Shown: in pieces, positions 47,640 to 57,122 of the stretch
Layout: every line of letters begins with the position of its first letter
Position numbering within the stretch: the stretch's first letter is position 1
Origin: Bradyrhizobium sp. SZCCHNS1050
GTDB lineage: Bacteria > Pseudomonadota > Alphaproteobacteria > Rhizobiales > Xanthobacteraceae
Direction of reading: 5' to 3'
Length of the DNA stretch: 64,000 nucleotides
NCBI RefSeq assembly: GCF_032484785.1
Contig: NZ_JAUETR010000001.1
Span: 3,041,501 to 3,105,500, forward strand
Notes under the pieces: model-generated
What the model saw: the letters and a program-made list of their open reading frames with translations, nothing else
Told to the model about the DNA's origin: nothing
Database searches by the model: none
Made by a program: the position numbers and the translations under genes

Positions 47640-48470
47640 CTATTCGCCCGGATTGAGGTCCTCGCTCGGCGCCGGTGCAGCAGCGGCTGCTTCAGCGCGC
47701 GGACCATGCGGACGCCGGCGGCGCCGCGGATAGCGCTCGGCAGCGCCCTCGAAGGCGGCCGGGGGATTGGCGATCTGCGGCTGCGGACCGGTGATGAAGG
47801 ACGGCAGCCGATCGACGCCGCTGTCGGCGATGACGGGCTGGGGTTGCGGTTGCGGCTGGTACTGGACCGGCTGCGGCCGCTCCCGGTGCTCGCGCGGCTC
47901 CCGCTCGCGATGTTCGCGGGGTTCACGGTGTTCCCGCGGCTCGCGGTGTTCGCGCGGCTCGCGATGCTCACGCGCTTCGCGGTGCTCGCGCGGCTGCTGC
48001 TCGCGCTGATAGGGCTGGTTGTCGCCGCGCTCGCGCTGGCCGCCTTCGCGGTCGCGCATGAAGGGTTGGGGCTGAGGCTGCGGCTGGGCCGGAACAAAGC
48101 CGGGCTCCTGGCCGAAATGCGAGAAGCTCTCACCGTCATCGTCGAGGTCGTCGACGGTCAGGTCCTCGGTGTTGCGCGGCTGCTGCGGCTGATTCTGGCG
48201 GAACTGCTCCTGCGCGGCGGCAATCAGGCGGAAATAGTGCTCGGCGTGCTGGTAGTAGTTCTCGGCGGCTACGGGGTCACCCGAAGAGCGGGCGTCGCGG
48301 GCAAGCTGGACATATTTCTCGGCGACATGAGAGGCAGTGCCGCGGATCTTGATGTCCGGTCCATTGGACTCGAACACCCGGGTCAGCGGATTCTGGCCGC
48401 GCCGGTTATTGTTGTTGTTACCGCCGCTGTTCCGGTTGCGCATCCGCTTGTTGTTCTGACCGTTTCTCAT
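47640..48470 (-). CDS. DUF4167 domain protein with REHREP tandem repeats
   Basis: A 276-residue protein with an Asn/Arg-rich N-terminus, the DUF4167 domain (about 25-90, Lys-Ile-Arg-Gly-Thr-Ala-Ser-His-Val-Ala-Glu-Lys-Tyr), a Gln/Pro-rich linker and a repeat tract at 161-198 built of Arg-Glu-His-Arg-Glu-Pro units. The tail is Arg- and Ala-rich. Function is unknown; the charged, low-complexity form suggests RNA binding or condensate behaviour. It is on the same strand as prmC and prfA, a neighbourhood shared by related genomes by recall. Confidence 0.88.
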   Translation of the reverse strand: MRNGQNNKRMRNRNSGGNNNNNRRGQNPLTRVFESNGPDIKIRGTASHVAEKYVQLARDARSSGDPVAAENYYQHAEHYFRLIAAAQEQFRQNQPQQPRNTEDLTVDDLDDDGESFSHFGQEPGFVPAQPQPQPQPFMRDREGGQRERGDNQPYQREQQPREHREAREHREPREHREPREHREPREHREREPREHRERPQPVQYQPQPQPQPVIADSGVDRLPSFITGPQPQIANPPAAFEGAAERYPRRRRRPHGPRAEAAAAAPAPSEDLNPGE

Positions 48471-49021
48471 GTCCTGCCTTTATTCCAACCCTGCGTTAGG
48501 AGCACCGATTGTCTGAGCACTGATTGTTATCGGAATACCGAGAGTGTATTGAAATACCTTCGCCGGGCTCGGACGCCTCGCGCGCGGTCCAAATGGTCCC
48601 ATCCGACCCATGTCGGTTCCGACATGCCGGTTTGACCCATGCGGATGTGATCGACAGCCGATTCTCTCGACAAAAGCGCGTTCAAAACGCGTTCCCCACC
48701 CGCCAGCCCCTGGGACCGGCGAACCACGTCATTCAGCCAGCCAAGGCGACATGCGCCACGACCGACCCAGTTTGCTTAGCGTAAGACCTCAAGTGCAAAG
48801 TCAGGCTTTCGTTCGCTTTGCAGTCGCGGGCTGCGCAGCCATCCGGGCTCTCGCGCTCAGCAGATCTGCGTTCTGGAACCTATCGCCCGGCGCGGCTCTC
48901 TGGCATCTGACCGCGGCGGTGTTCCGTGAATACCGCTCGTCGTGGCCTGCACCGGTGCTATGGATGGAACGTAGTCGCTCCCGGGGGATATTCCAAGAGC
49001 TTTTTCTGCATTCCCCGACCT
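48471..49021. other. Long intergenic region upstream of DUF4167
   Basis: This 551-bp spacer holds no convincing gene. Near the DUF4167 start there is a tandem pair gagcaccgattgt (48500-48512) and gagcactgattgt (48515-48527), 15 bp apart, and farther up a palindrome catgtcgg-tt-ccgacatg (48609-48626). These could be regulator sites in the leader or promoter. Short plus-strand frames have non-coding composition. Confidence 0.5.
48609..48626. promoter_or_regulatory. Palindromic candidate operator upstream of DUF4167
   Basis: catgtcgg and ccgacatg are perfect 8-bp arms around tt, about 140 bp upstream of the DUF4167 start codon. It is a plausible dimer-binding site, but no regulator is identified. 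Confidence 0.35.
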
Positions 49022-49909
49022 TTACCGGAGCTTTTTTAGGCCCATGACGGTTCGGGGAATACCGGCCAGATCGGCCCGGATCGTCGAGGAATCGGCCGTC
49101 AGGCCAGCCCTCACCATCAATGCAGCGACCTCGTCACTCTGGCCAAGCCCGACCTCCACGATGACAGCGCCGTCCGGCCGCAGCAGGGCCGCCGCCTGCG
49201 GGATCAGCGCGCGGTAGGCGTCGAGCCCGTCCTTGCCCCCGTCCAGGGCGCGCAGCGGATCATGAGTGCGCACCTCGACGTCGAGCTCGCTGATCTCGGA
49301 CGATGGGATGTAGGGCGGGTTCGACACGATCAGGTCGAAACCCGCAGACAGCGCTGCGGCGTAGGAGCAGGCGACGAAGCCGGCGCGGTCGGCTAATCCG
49401 AGCGCGCGCGCATTATCCCGCGCGGTGGTCAGCGCGGCCAAGCTGATGTCGGTACCGAGTCCAAAGGCCCGCGGCAGCTCGGACAGCAGCGCCAGCAGGA
49501 TCGCGCCGGAGCCCGTGCCGAGATCGGCGATGCGCAAGCGACGCTTCAGGTCGCCGCCGGCCGCGAGATGTTCCAGTGCCAGCTCGACGACAGTCTCTGT
49601 GTCCGGCCGCGGCACCAGCGTGTCGGCCGACAATCGCAGGTCCAGGCCCCAGAACTCTTTGGTGCCGAGGATGCGGGCGACCGGTTCGCCGGCCAGCCGG
49701 CGCTGCACCAGCGTTTCCAGGCGCTGCGCGTCGTCATGGGAGAGCTGTCGTCTCCCGTGCATCACGAGCCCGGTGAGGTCGAGCTGCAGCGCATGGCCGA
49801 CCAGCAGCCGCGCATCGAGCTCGGGCGAGTCGAGGCCCGCATCTGCAAAGCGCGCGGCCAGGGCACGGCGGGCGGCATCGATCGTCACGCCGGCGATGAG
49901 GCCGGTCAT
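49022..49909 (-). CDS. prmC: Peptide chain release factor N(5)-glutamine methyltransferase
   Basis: A 295-residue methyltransferase that modifies the Gln of the GGQ motif in release factors RF1 and RF2. It has the N-terminal helical domain and the catalytic motif Val-Ser-Asn-Pro-Pro-Tyr-Ile; the SAM loop is Asp-Leu-Gly-Thr-Gly-Ser-Gly-Ala. The ATG at 49909 is used. It follows prfA, which encodes its substrate, with 193 bp between that contain a repeat. Confidence 0.95.
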   Translation of the reverse strand: MTGLIAGVTIDAARRALAARFADAGLDSPELDARLLVGHALQLDLTGLVMHGRRQLSHDDAQRLETLVQRRLAGEPVARILGTKEFWGLDLRLSADTLVPRPDTETVVELALEHLAAGGDLKRRLRIADLGTGSGAILLALLSELPRAFGLGTDISLAALTTARDNARALGLADRAGFVACSYAAALSAGFDLIVSNPPYIPSSEISELDVEVRTHDPLRALDGGKDGLDAYRALIPQAAALLRPDGAVIVEVGLGQSDEVAALMVRAGLTADSSTIRADLAGIPRTVMGLKKLR

Positions 49910-49928
49910 CGCGCAAACTCCCTCCACG

Positions 49929-50054
49929 CGTCATCCCCGCGAACGCGGGGAGCCATACGCCGTGCCGTGGCGGGACGGGCGGTCGGAGTTGCCTTCTGTG
50001 ACAGCCACGAAGGCCGGTGGTTAGGGGTCCCTGCGTTCGCCGGGACGACACCGT
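49929..50054. repeat. Paired inverted repeats between prfA and prmC
   Basis: The left unit (cgtcatccccgcgaacgcgg...) from about 49929 and the right unit (ggttaggggtccctgcgttcgc...) at 50019-50054 are imperfect inverted copies around a spacer of about 55 bp. The right unit differs from the right repeat of the GIY-YIG element (56937-56972) at only a few bases and shares the bases gccggtggtta leading into it. It looks like a version without a coding insert. Confidence 0.75.
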
Positions 50055-50102
50055 TTGTGTCGGGGCAGCGTCGCATCGCCTCCTGCAATGCGCCGGTGCG
50101 CA

Positions 50103-51188
50103 TCACGCCGCAGCACCTTGCGCGGCGAGCTGCGCGGCCTGGTGCTCGGTCGTCAGCGCGTCGATGAGTTCGCCCAGCGCTTCGCCGGCGATCACCTGCG
50201 GCAGCTTGTAGAGCGTCAGGTTGATGCGGTGGTCGGTGACGCGCCCTTGCGGAAAATTATAGGTGCGGATGCGCTCCGAGCGGTCGCCCGAGCCGACTTT
50301 CTCCTTGCGCTCGGCCGAGCGGGCCGCGTCGACCTTCTGCCGCTCGGCGTCGTAGATGCGCGAGCGCAGGATGTTCATCGCGGAGGCGCGGTTCTTGTGC
50401 TGCGAGCGGCTGTCCTGCATCATCACGACGATCCCGGTCGGGATATGGGTGATGCGGATCGCCGATTCCGTCTTGTTGACGTGCTGGCCGCCGGCGCCTT
50501 GCGCGCGCATGGTCTCGATGCGCAGGTCGTCCGGCTTGATGTCGACGTCGACATCCTCGACCTCGGGCAGCACGGCGACCGTCGCCGCGGAGGTGTGGAT
50601 GCGGCCCTGCGTCTCGGTATCGGGCACGCGCTGCACGCGGTGCACGCCGGATTCGAATTTCAGCTTGGCGAACGCGCCGCGGCCCTGCACCTCGGCGATG
50701 ATCTCCTTGTAGCCGCCGACGGTGCCTTCGGAGGCTGAGACCACCTCGACCTTCCAGCCCTGCAGGGCGGCGAAGCGCTCATACATCCGGAACAGGTCGC
50801 CGGCGAACAACGAGGCCTCGTCGCCGCCGGTGCCGGCGCGGATTTCGAGCACGACGTTGCGGTCGTCCATCGCATCCTTCGGCAGCAGCGCGACGCGGAT
50901 CTTCTGCTCAAGCTCGCCGCGGCGCGCGATCAGCTCGTCGCGCTCGGCCTCGGCCATCGCGCGCATTTCGGCATCGGTGGCGGGATCGGCGATCAGCGCC
51001 TCAGTGTCGGCGAGCTCCTTGACGCCGGCGCGATAGGCCTTGACCGCGTCGATCAGCGGATTGAGCTCGGCCAGCTCACGGGTGATCTGCACGTAGCGGT
51101 CGGAATTGACCTGGCCGAGCAGCTCCGCCTCGAGCGAGGCGTGATGCGCGAGCAGGATATCCAGTTTGGCTTGGGGAAGCGACGACAT
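50103..51188 (-). CDS. prfA: Peptide chain release factor 1
   Basis: RF1 ends translation at UAA and UAG. The 361-residue protein has the codon-recognition tripeptide in Val-Pro-Asp-Thr-Glu and the catalytic Gly-Gly-Gln in [10 protein letters not shown]. The C-terminus is typical. The ATG at 51188 is chosen over a longer frame to 51482 that overlaps ptsP. It lies 62 bp after ptsP and is followed by prmC, which methylates its Gln. Confidence 0.97.
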   Translation of the reverse strand: MSSLPQAKLDILLAHHASLEAELLGQVNSDRYVQITRELAELNPLIDAVKAYRAGVKELADTEALIADPATDAEMRAMAEAERDELIARRGELEQKIRVALLPKDAMDDRNVVLEIRAGTGGDEASLFAGDLFRMYERFAALQGWKVEVVSASEGTVGGYKEIIAEVQGRGAFAKLKFESGVHRVQRVPDTETQGRIHTSAATVAVLPEVEDVDVDIKPDDLRIETMRAQGAGGQHVNKTESAIRITHIPTGIVVMMQDSRSQHKNRASAMNILRSRIYDAERQKVDAARSAERKEKVGSGDRSERIRTYNFPQGRVTDHRINLTLYKLPQVIAGEALGELIDALTTEHQAAQLAAQGAAA

Positions 51189-51250
51189 GATGCAATCTGT
51201 TCTAGGAGCAAACGATACGAACGGAAGACGCGCAGGCCGCGACAGAGCCG

Positions 51251-53518
51251 CTACAGCGCGAGGCCTTCGCTCTCGGCGAACTCGGTCAGCTTCTGCCGCA
51301 TCGAGAAGCTGCCGGCCGGCGCGGCCAGCCATTCGGCCATCTTCGTCGCCGCCTTGCCGGCGTCGAGTTCGAGGATCATCGCCTTCACAGGGCCGTGCGC
51401 GGTGGCCGACAACGACAGCGAGCGGTAGCCGAGCGCGATCAGTGCCAATGCGCCGATCGGCTTGGAGGCCATCTCGCCGCACAGTGACACCGACCGCTTG
51501 GCCGCCTTGGCCTTGTGCACGATCTGCTGCAACGCCCGCAGGATCGGCGTCGACAGCGTGTCGAAGCGCTCGGAGACCTTGGCGTTGCCGCGATCGACCG
51601 CGAACAGGAACTGGAACAGGTCGTTCGAGCCGACCGAGATGAAATCGACCTTCGAAAGCAGCTCGTCGAGCTGATACAGCAGCGCCGGGACCTCGAGCAT
51701 GGTACCGACGTCGACGCGCTCCGGCAGCGTGTGGCCGTGCTGGCGCAGATAGGTCAGCTCGCGCTCGACGATCGCTTTCGCCGTGTCGAACTCGGCGACT
51801 TCCGAGATCATCGGGAACATGATGCGCAGCGAGCGGCCGCCGCCGGCGCGCAGCAGCGCCCGGATCTGGCCGCGCAGCAGGCCCGGACGGTCGAGGCCAA
51901 GGCGGATCGCGCGCCAGCCGAGCGCAGGATTCTCCTCGATGACGGTCTCCATGTACGGCAGCGCCTTGTCGCCGCCGATGTCCAAGGTGCGGAACGTGAC
52001 CGGCTTGTGGCCGGCGGCGTCGAGAACCGTGCGATACAGCGCCAGCTGGTCGCTCGAGCGCGGCAGGCTGGCGGACACCATGAATTGCAGTTCGGTGCGG
52101 AACAGGCCGATGCCGGCGCTGCCGGTGTCCTCGATATGCGGCAGGTCGATGACCAGGCCGGCATTGATCATCAGCTCGACCGGCTGGCCGTCCTTGGTCA
52201 CGCAGGGCTTGTTGCGCAGCTCGCCATATTGCGCCTGACGGCGGGCGCGGAAGCGCACCCGCTCGGCATAGGCGGATTCGATCTCCGACGACGGGCGCAC
52301 ATAGATCGAGCCTGAGGTGCCATCGACGATGATGGCGTCGCCGGGATCGGCGATGCCCGGCGCGTTCGGCACCTCGCCGACGGCGGGAATGCCGAGTGCA
52401 CGCGCCACGATCGCGACGTGCGAATTGGCGGTGCCTTCCTCGAGCACGAGGCCGCGCAGCCGCTTGCGGTCGTAGTCGAGCAGCGCCGCCGGACCCATCG
52501 CGCGTGCAATCAGGATGGCGTTGTCCGGCAGGTGCTCGCGCCGCGGCGCGTGGTCCTGGCCGACGAGCTGACGCAGCAGCCGGTAGCCGAGATCCTCGAG
52601 GTCGTGCAGCCGCTCGCGCAGATACGGATCGGTCGAGCGCAGCATGCGGGCGCGGGTGTCGGACTGCACGCGCTCGACGGCGGCTTCCGCCGTGAGGCCG
52701 GTCGCCACCGCCTCGTGCAGCTTGTGCGACCAGCCCTGGTCGTTGGCGAACATGCGATAGGCTTCGAGCACCTCGCGGTGCTCGCCGCCATCGGCGACGT
52801 CGCCACGCTCCAGCATGCGGTCGAGGTCGGCGCGGAGCTTGAGCAGCGCGGCGTCGAGCCGCTTGATCTCCTTGGGCAGGTCCTCGGCAATGTAATTGTT
52901 GATGACGACGCGCGGCTCGTGCAGCACGACATGGCCGAGCGCGATGCCATCGGACAGCACCGTGCCGGTCTTGTGGATCGAGTGCCGCGCCGCCGGCTCG
53001 GCGCCGGGCTGCGCCAGTGCCGCGAGCTCGCCGGAGGCGATCATCTCGGCGAGCACCATCGCGGTGGTCTGCAGCGCCTCGACCTCTTCCTCGACATAGG
53101 TGCGCTTGGCGCGGTTCTGCACCACCAGCACGCCGAGCGTGTTGCCGGCGCGCAGGATCGGCACGCCAAGGAAGGAGTGGTAGATCTCTTCGCCGGTCTC
53201 CGGCCGATACGAAAAGGCGGGATGGCTCTGGGCGTCGTTCAGGTTGAGCGGCGTCGCTTCGCTGGCGACGAGGCCGACGAGGCCTTCATGCGCGCTCAGC
53301 ACGGTCATGTGCACGGCGTCGCGGTTCAGACCTTCGGTCGCGTAGAGCTCGAGCGTGTTGTCGACACGCAGCACATAGACCGAGCAGACCTCCGCGACCA
53401 TGTTGGCCGCGATCAGCACCACGATCTTGTCGAGCCGCTCCTGTGCCGAGACCTGCTCCGCCATGGTCTCGCGAAGCCGTCTGAGCAGGACGCGGGGGCC
53501 TCCCGACGCGCTTCGCAT
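51251..53518 (-). CDS. ptsP: Phosphoenolpyruvate-protein phosphotransferase, nitrogen PTS (EI-Ntr)
   Basis: A 755-residue enzyme I of the nitrogen phosphotransferase system, which passes phosphate from PEP to NPr and then EIIA-Ntr for regulation rather than sugar uptake. An N-terminal GAF domain (about 15-160) is followed by the phospho-histidine domain with Ala-Asn-Ser-His-Val-Ala-Ile and the PEP-binding barrel with Cys-Gly-Glu-Met. The GAF domain binds glutamine in related proteins, tying it to glnD in function. The ATG at 53518 has GGGGGA upstream. Confidence 0.96.
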   Translation of the reverse strand: MRSASGGPRVLLRRLRETMAEQVSAQERLDKIVVLIAANMVAEVCSVYVLRVDNTLELYATEGLNRDAVHMTVLSAHEGLVGLVASEATPLNLNDAQSHPAFSYRPETGEEIYHSFLGVPILRAGNTLGVLVVQNRAKRTYVEEEVEALQTTAMVLAEMIASGELAALAQPGAEPAARHSIHKTGTVLSDGIALGHVVLHEPRVVINNYIAEDLPKEIKRLDAALLKLRADLDRMLERGDVADGGEHREVLEAYRMFANDQGWSHKLHEAVATGLTAEAAVERVQSDTRARMLRSTDPYLRERLHDLEDLGYRLLRQLVGQDHAPRREHLPDNAILIARAMGPAALLDYDRKRLRGLVLEEGTANSHVAIVARALGIPAVGEVPNAPGIADPGDAIIVDGTSGSIYVRPSSEIESAYAERVRFRARRQAQYGELRNKPCVTKDGQPVELMINAGLVIDLPHIEDTGSAGIGLFRTELQFMVSASLPRSSDQLALYRTVLDAAGHKPVTFRTLDIGGDKALPYMETVIEENPALGWRAIRLGLDRPGLLRGQIRALLRAGGGRSLRIMFPMISEVAEFDTAKAIVERELTYLRQHGHTLPERVDVGTMLEVPALLYQLDELLSKVDFISVGSNDLFQFLFAVDRGNAKVSERFDTLSTPILRALQQIVHKAKAAKRSVSLCGEMASKPIGALALIALGYRSLSLSATAHGPVKAMILELDAGKAATKMAEWLAAPAGSFSMRQKLTEFAESEGLAL

Positions 53519-53820
53519 GTGGCACAATCCCCCTTCCTGGGGCCAGCCCGGCACGCGGCCGGATCTGGCGCTAAACTCGCGGCATCGAACAGCTTTCTCG
53601 ATTCGGCACTATCGCACGCTCAGAGTGCCGGCCCGAACCAGAACAACCATCACTGGAGCACAGTTTGCGGCTGCCATCCTGCGATGGCGTATAGCGAATT
53701 AGGGCTTGTTTTGCCAAGCAAAACGCCTGCCACCGCGGGCGGCGTCAACGGCTTTCGAGCGATCTCCGGCCCGTCCCGCTGTCACAGAACGGGACAGGTG
53801 TGGTCGCGGAGGAGGATTTT
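53519..53820. other. Intergenic region between lysC and ptsP
   Basis: A 302-bp spacer without a gene, holding the ptsP promoter. Two palindromes are visible: gttttgc-caa-gcaaaac (53708-53724) and gtcccg/cgggac arms near 53777-53800. The second could end lysC transcription; no T-run follows. The first lies about 190 bp upstream of ptsP and could bind a regulator. Confidence 0.45.
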
Positions 53821-55077
53821 CTAGGCCTGGTCCAGTCCGTAGAGCGTATGCAGGGTGCGGACGGCGAGCTCGGTGTAGGCGGCGTCGATCAGCACCGAGA
53901 ACTTGATCTCGGAGGTCGTGATCGCGCGGATGTTGATGTTGCGGGCGGCGAGCGCGGCAAATCCCTTGGCGGCGACGCCGGCATGGCTGCGCATGCCCGA
54001 TCCGATCACCGAGACCTTGGCGACGTCGGTCGCGGTATCCAGGCGCTGATAGCCGATCCTGTCCTTGGCCGCGGTGATGGTCTCGCGCGCGCGATTGTAA
54101 TCGGTGGCCGGCACCGTGAAGGTGAGATCGGTGGTCTTGCCGTCTTCGGAGACGTTCTGGACGATCATGTCGACGTTGATATTGGCATCCGCCAGTGGTC
54201 CGAAGATCGAGGCGGCGACGCCCGGCTTGTCCTCGATCTGGCGCACCGAGATCTGGGCCTCGTCCTTGGAGAAGGCGATGCCGGTCACGACGTGATTTTC
54301 CATGATTTGTTCCTCGCTGCAGATCAGCGTCCCCGGCGGCTGGTTGGCGTGCGGGTCGATATCCTCGGGCTTGTCGAATGAGGAGCGGACAAAGATCGGC
54401 ATGTTGTGCACCATGCCCAGTTCCACCGAACGGACCTGCAGCACCTTGGCGCCCTGCGACGCCAGCTCCAGCATGTCCTCGAAGGCGATCTTGTCGAGCC
54501 GCTTGGCCTTCGGCACCACCCGGGGGTCGGTGGTATAGACGCCGTCGACGTCGGTATAGATGTCGCAGCGGTCGGCCTTGATGGCGGCCGCGATCGCCAC
54601 CGCCGAGGTGTCCGAGCCGCCGCGGCCGAGCGTGGTGATTCGCCCGGTCTCGGCGTTGATGCCCTGGAAGCCGGCGATGACCGCGACCTCCTTGCGGTCG
54701 CGAAAGCGCTGGATCAGCTCGGAGCCGTCGATATCGACGATTCGCGCCGAGGCATGGGCATCGCTGGTCTTGATCGGGATCTGCCAGCCCTGCCACGAGC
54801 GGGCCTGGATGCCCATGCTCTGCAGCACGATCGCCAGCAGGCCGGACGTGACCTGCTCGCCCGAGGCCACGACGGCATCGTATTCACGCGCATCGTGCAT
54901 CGGCGACGCCTCGGTGCACCAGGCGACCAGTTCGTTGGTCTTGCCGGACATGGCCGAGACCACGACGGCGACCTCATGACCGGCGTCGACCTCGCGCTTG
55001 ACGTGGCGCGCGACGTTGCGGATGCGGTCGATGTTGGCGACGGATGTGCCGCCGAATTTCAGCACGAGGCGACCCAT
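53821..55077 (-). CDS. lysC: Aspartate kinase
   Basis: Aspartokinase starts the synthesis of lysine, threonine, methionine and diaminopimelate. The 418-residue protein has the N-terminal kinase domain with Lys-Phe-Gly-Gly-Thr-Ser and the regulatory C-terminal half with two ACT domains, which mediate feedback by lysine or threonine. Length fits the single-function type. It is divergent from the PH-domain gene at 55225 with a 147-bp spacer. Confidence 0.96.
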   Translation of the reverse strand: MGRLVLKFGGTSVANIDRIRNVARHVKREVDAGHEVAVVVSAMSGKTNELVAWCTEASPMHDAREYDAVVASGEQVTSGLLAIVLQSMGIQARSWQGWQIPIKTSDAHASARIVDIDGSELIQRFRDRKEVAVIAGFQGINAETGRITTLGRGGSDTSAVAIAAAIKADRCDIYTDVDGVYTTDPRVVPKAKRLDKIAFEDMLELASQGAKVLQVRSVELGMVHNMPIFVRSSFDKPEDIDPHANQPPGTLICSEEQIMENHVVTGIAFSKDEAQISVRQIEDKPGVAASIFGPLADANINVDMIVQNVSEDGKTTDLTFTVPATDYNRARETITAAKDRIGYQRLDTATDVAKVSVIGSGMRSHAGVAAKGFAALAARNINIRAITTSEIKFSVLIDAAYTELAVRTLHTLYGLDQA

Positions 55078-55224
55078 GACGACGCGCTCATTCCCATCAG
55101 GAGGATAAGTTGACCGGCTGGGCGCGAAACCGGAGGCGCGCCAGCCGAAACGCGCGTATACATAGCGCCGCGGCTGGGGGCAAGACGGTTCCTTGTGGTG
55201 ACAGGGTCAGGTAGAGGCTTTGGA

Positions 55225-55692
55225 ATGGCGCGTTACATCGACGAAATCCTGCAACCCGGCGAGAAGGTGCTGTATTCGACCAATGCACATTGGATGTTCT
55301 ACCTGCCGGCGATCGGGGCCTGGATCGTCGTGTTTGGATTGCTCGTCCTCTCCCGCATGACCGTGAACGACAATCTGGTCATGCTGTGCCTGGCCACCGC
55401 CGCCGTCATCGCCATTGTTGCCCTGTATTGGACGGTTCGGGCCTGGTTCCATCGCCTCACCACCGAGACGGACGTCACCAATCGCCGTGTCGTGCACAAA
55501 ACCGGTTTCATCAAGCGCCGTACCTTCGAGATGGCTCTCGACAAGGTCGAGAGCGTCGACGTCAACCAGACCATCATGGGACGGGTTCTCAATTACGGCG
55601 ATGTCACCATCTTGGGTGTGGGCGAGGGCAAGGAAACCATTTCGACCATCGCGGAGCCGCTGGCGTTCCGGAACGCCATCACGGCGCGTTAG
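55225..55692 (+). CDS. PH-domain (bPH2) membrane protein
   Basis: A 155-residue protein with two membrane helices (about 31-50 and 56-75) and a C-terminal bacterial PH-like domain (about 80-155) with Thr-Asn-Arg-Arg-Val-Val-His-Lys-Thr-Gly and Gly-Arg-Val-Leu-Asn-Tyr-Gly-Asp-Val. Function is unknown. The ATG at 55225 (Met-Ala-Arg-Tyr-Ile) is chosen over an upstream GTG. It is 41 bp before ubiG on the same strand. Confidence 0.87.
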   Translation: MARYIDEILQPGEKVLYSTNAHWMFYLPAIGAWIVVFGLLVLSRMTVNDNLVMLCLATAAVIAIVALYWTVRAWFHRLTTETDVTNRRVVHKTGFIKRRTFEMALDKVESVDVNQTIMGRVLNYGDVTILGVGEGKETISTIAEPLAFRNAITAR

Positions 55693-55733
55693 CCCGGTAC
55701 GGCGCCGCAGCTTCGATCATTGAGTATTCAGCG

Positions 55734-56504
55734 ATGACAATGCCTCAGGATTCCCGCAGCACTTCTGTTCCCTCCGGCTCGACCGTCGATCCGGCCGAGA
55801 TCGCGAAGTTCTCGAAACTGTCCGAGACGTGGTGGGACCCCAAGGGCAAGATGGCGCCCCTGCACAAGATCAACCCGCTGCGCCTGACCTACATCCGCGA
55901 TGCCGCCTGCCGGAAATTCGAGCGCAACGCCAAGAGCCTCAACTGCCTGTCGGGGCTGCGCATGCTCGACATCGGCTGCGGCGCGGGACTGCTGTGCGAG
56001 CCATTCACGCGGCTGGGCGCGCAGGTCGTCGGCGTCGACCCCTCGGCCAGCAACATTGCCGCCGCCAGGCTGCATGCCGAGAAGGGTCATCTGTCGATCG
56101 ACTATCGCTGCACCACGATCGAGGAGATGGATCCGCGCGAGCGCTTCGACATCGTGCTGGCGATGGAGGTCGTCGAGCACGTCACCGACGTCAGCGCCTT
56201 CCTCGGCCGCTGTGCCGCGGTGCTGAAGCCGGGCGGCATGATGGTGGTCTCGACCCTCAACCGCAACTGGAAGAGCTTTGCGCTCGCCATCGTCGGCGCC
56301 GAATACGTGCTGCGCTGGCTGCCGCGCGGCACGCATGAGTGGAGCAAGTTCGTCACGCCGGACGAGCTGACCAAATACCTGCTCGACAACCGCCTGGTCA
56401 TCACCGAGCAGAGCGGCGTGGTCTACAGCCCGTTCGCCGACCGCTGGAGTCTGTCGACCGACATGGACGTGAACTACATGATGGTCGCCGAGCAGATGGT
56501 TTAG
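55734..56504 (+). CDS. ubiG: Ubiquinone biosynthesis O-methyltransferase
   Basis: UbiG performs both O-methylations in ubiquinone synthesis. The 256-residue protein has the SAM motif Leu-Asp-Ile-Gly-Cys-Gly-Ala-Gly-Leu and the family start Phe-Ser-Lys-Leu-Ser-Glu-Thr-Trp-Trp-Asp-Pro. Length is normal. The ATG at 55734 follows the previous gene by 41 bp. It is followed by the repeat-bounded GIY-YIG gene. Confidence 0.96.
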   Translation: MTMPQDSRSTSVPSGSTVDPAEIAKFSKLSETWWDPKGKMAPLHKINPLRLTYIRDAACRKFERNAKSLNCLSGLRMLDIGCGAGLLCEPFTRLGAQVVGVDPSASNIAAARLHAEKGHLSIDYRCTTIEEMDPRERFDIVLAMEVVEHVTDVSAFLGRCAAVLKPGGMMVVSTLNRNWKSFALAIVGAEYVLRWLPRGTHEWSKFVTPDELTKYLLDNRLVITEQSGVVYSPFADRWSLSTDMDVNYMMVAEQMV

Positions 56505-56549
56505 CGCGGCGCGGCCATTCATCGGCTTGACCCGTCTGCCGCTCCATAA

Positions 56550-56972
56550 CCGGTGTCGTCCCTGCGAACGCAGGGACCCATAACCCCAGGGAGGGGTTTG
56601 AGGCACGCTAGGAGATCAGGTCGCTGAGATCGCGCCATTCAAGATTGTCGCGCTCGATCAGTTCGATTTTCCAATCACGCTTCCAGCGCTTGAGCTGCTT
56701 CTCGCGGGTGATCGCTTCCGCAGCAACAGTGTAGATTTCGACATAGACCAGCCGAAACACCCCGTACTTCTTCACGAACTCCGAGCCTTCGCCCTTGCGA
56801 TGCTGCTCGAGCCGCGTCCGTAACGAGTTGGTCACACCGATGTACAGCGTACCGTGACGGCCGCTGGCGAGAATGTAGACATAGTACATCGCCGCACCAT
56901 CGCGTGGATGGATCGCCTAACCCAATTGAAGCCGGTGGTTATGGGTCCCTGCGTTCGCAGGGACGACACCGG
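56550..56972. mobile_element. GIY-YIG gene bounded by perfect 36-bp inverted repeats
   Basis: The left repeat (56550-56585, starting ccggtgtcgtccctgcgaac) and right repeat (56937-56972, ending ggacgacaccgg) are exact reverse complements. Each is itself partly palindromic (ccctgcg/cgcaggg). The 423-bp unit holds only the GIY-YIG gene. Related repeats without a gene are at 49929-50054 and, more distantly, 1313-1499 and 6021-6194. The layout resembles a small mobile element; mobility itself is inference. Confidence 0.55.
56608..56889 (-). CDS. GIY-YIG nuclease family protein
   Basis: A 93-residue single-domain GIY-YIG endonuclease of the UPF0213-like type. The motifs are Tyr-Val-Tyr-Ile-Leu and Leu-Tyr-Ile-Gly-Val-Thr, an Arg in Thr-Arg-Leu-Glu-Gln-His, the Glu in Thr-Arg-Glu-Lys-Gln-Leu-Lys, and the C-terminal Asn in Glu-Arg-Asp-Asn-Leu-Glu-Trp. 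All expected catalytic residues are present. It lies within 36-bp inverted repeats. The natural target is unknown. Confidence 0.92.
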   Translation of the reverse strand: MYYVYILASGRHGTLYIGVTNSLRTRLEQHRKGEGSEFVKKYGVFRLVYVEIYTVAAEAITREKQLKRWKRDWKIELIERDNLEWRDLSDLIS

Positions 56973-57122
56973 ATGTGTGGCGCGAGCTTACCACAAGACG
57001 CAATCCGTCCTGGCCCTTCCGGCGAGAGCTGCAATCCTGACATGCGGCTGAACCGCCTCACCGCTGTTGACCCAGCGCCCCGTGGTCGTCACGGTGCCAA
57101 TCTCACTACTGCATTGTGCCGC

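Noticed and set aside
47879..47998. Regular repeats that could suggest a CRISPR array
   Set aside because: The period is 18 bp without unique spacers and lies in frame inside the DUF4167 gene, so it is a coding minisatellite.
48610..49047. Open frame of 145 codons in the long spacer upstream of DUF4167
   Set aside because: No ribosome site, no similarity by eye, and composition unlike coding sequence; it overlaps the 3' end of prmC.
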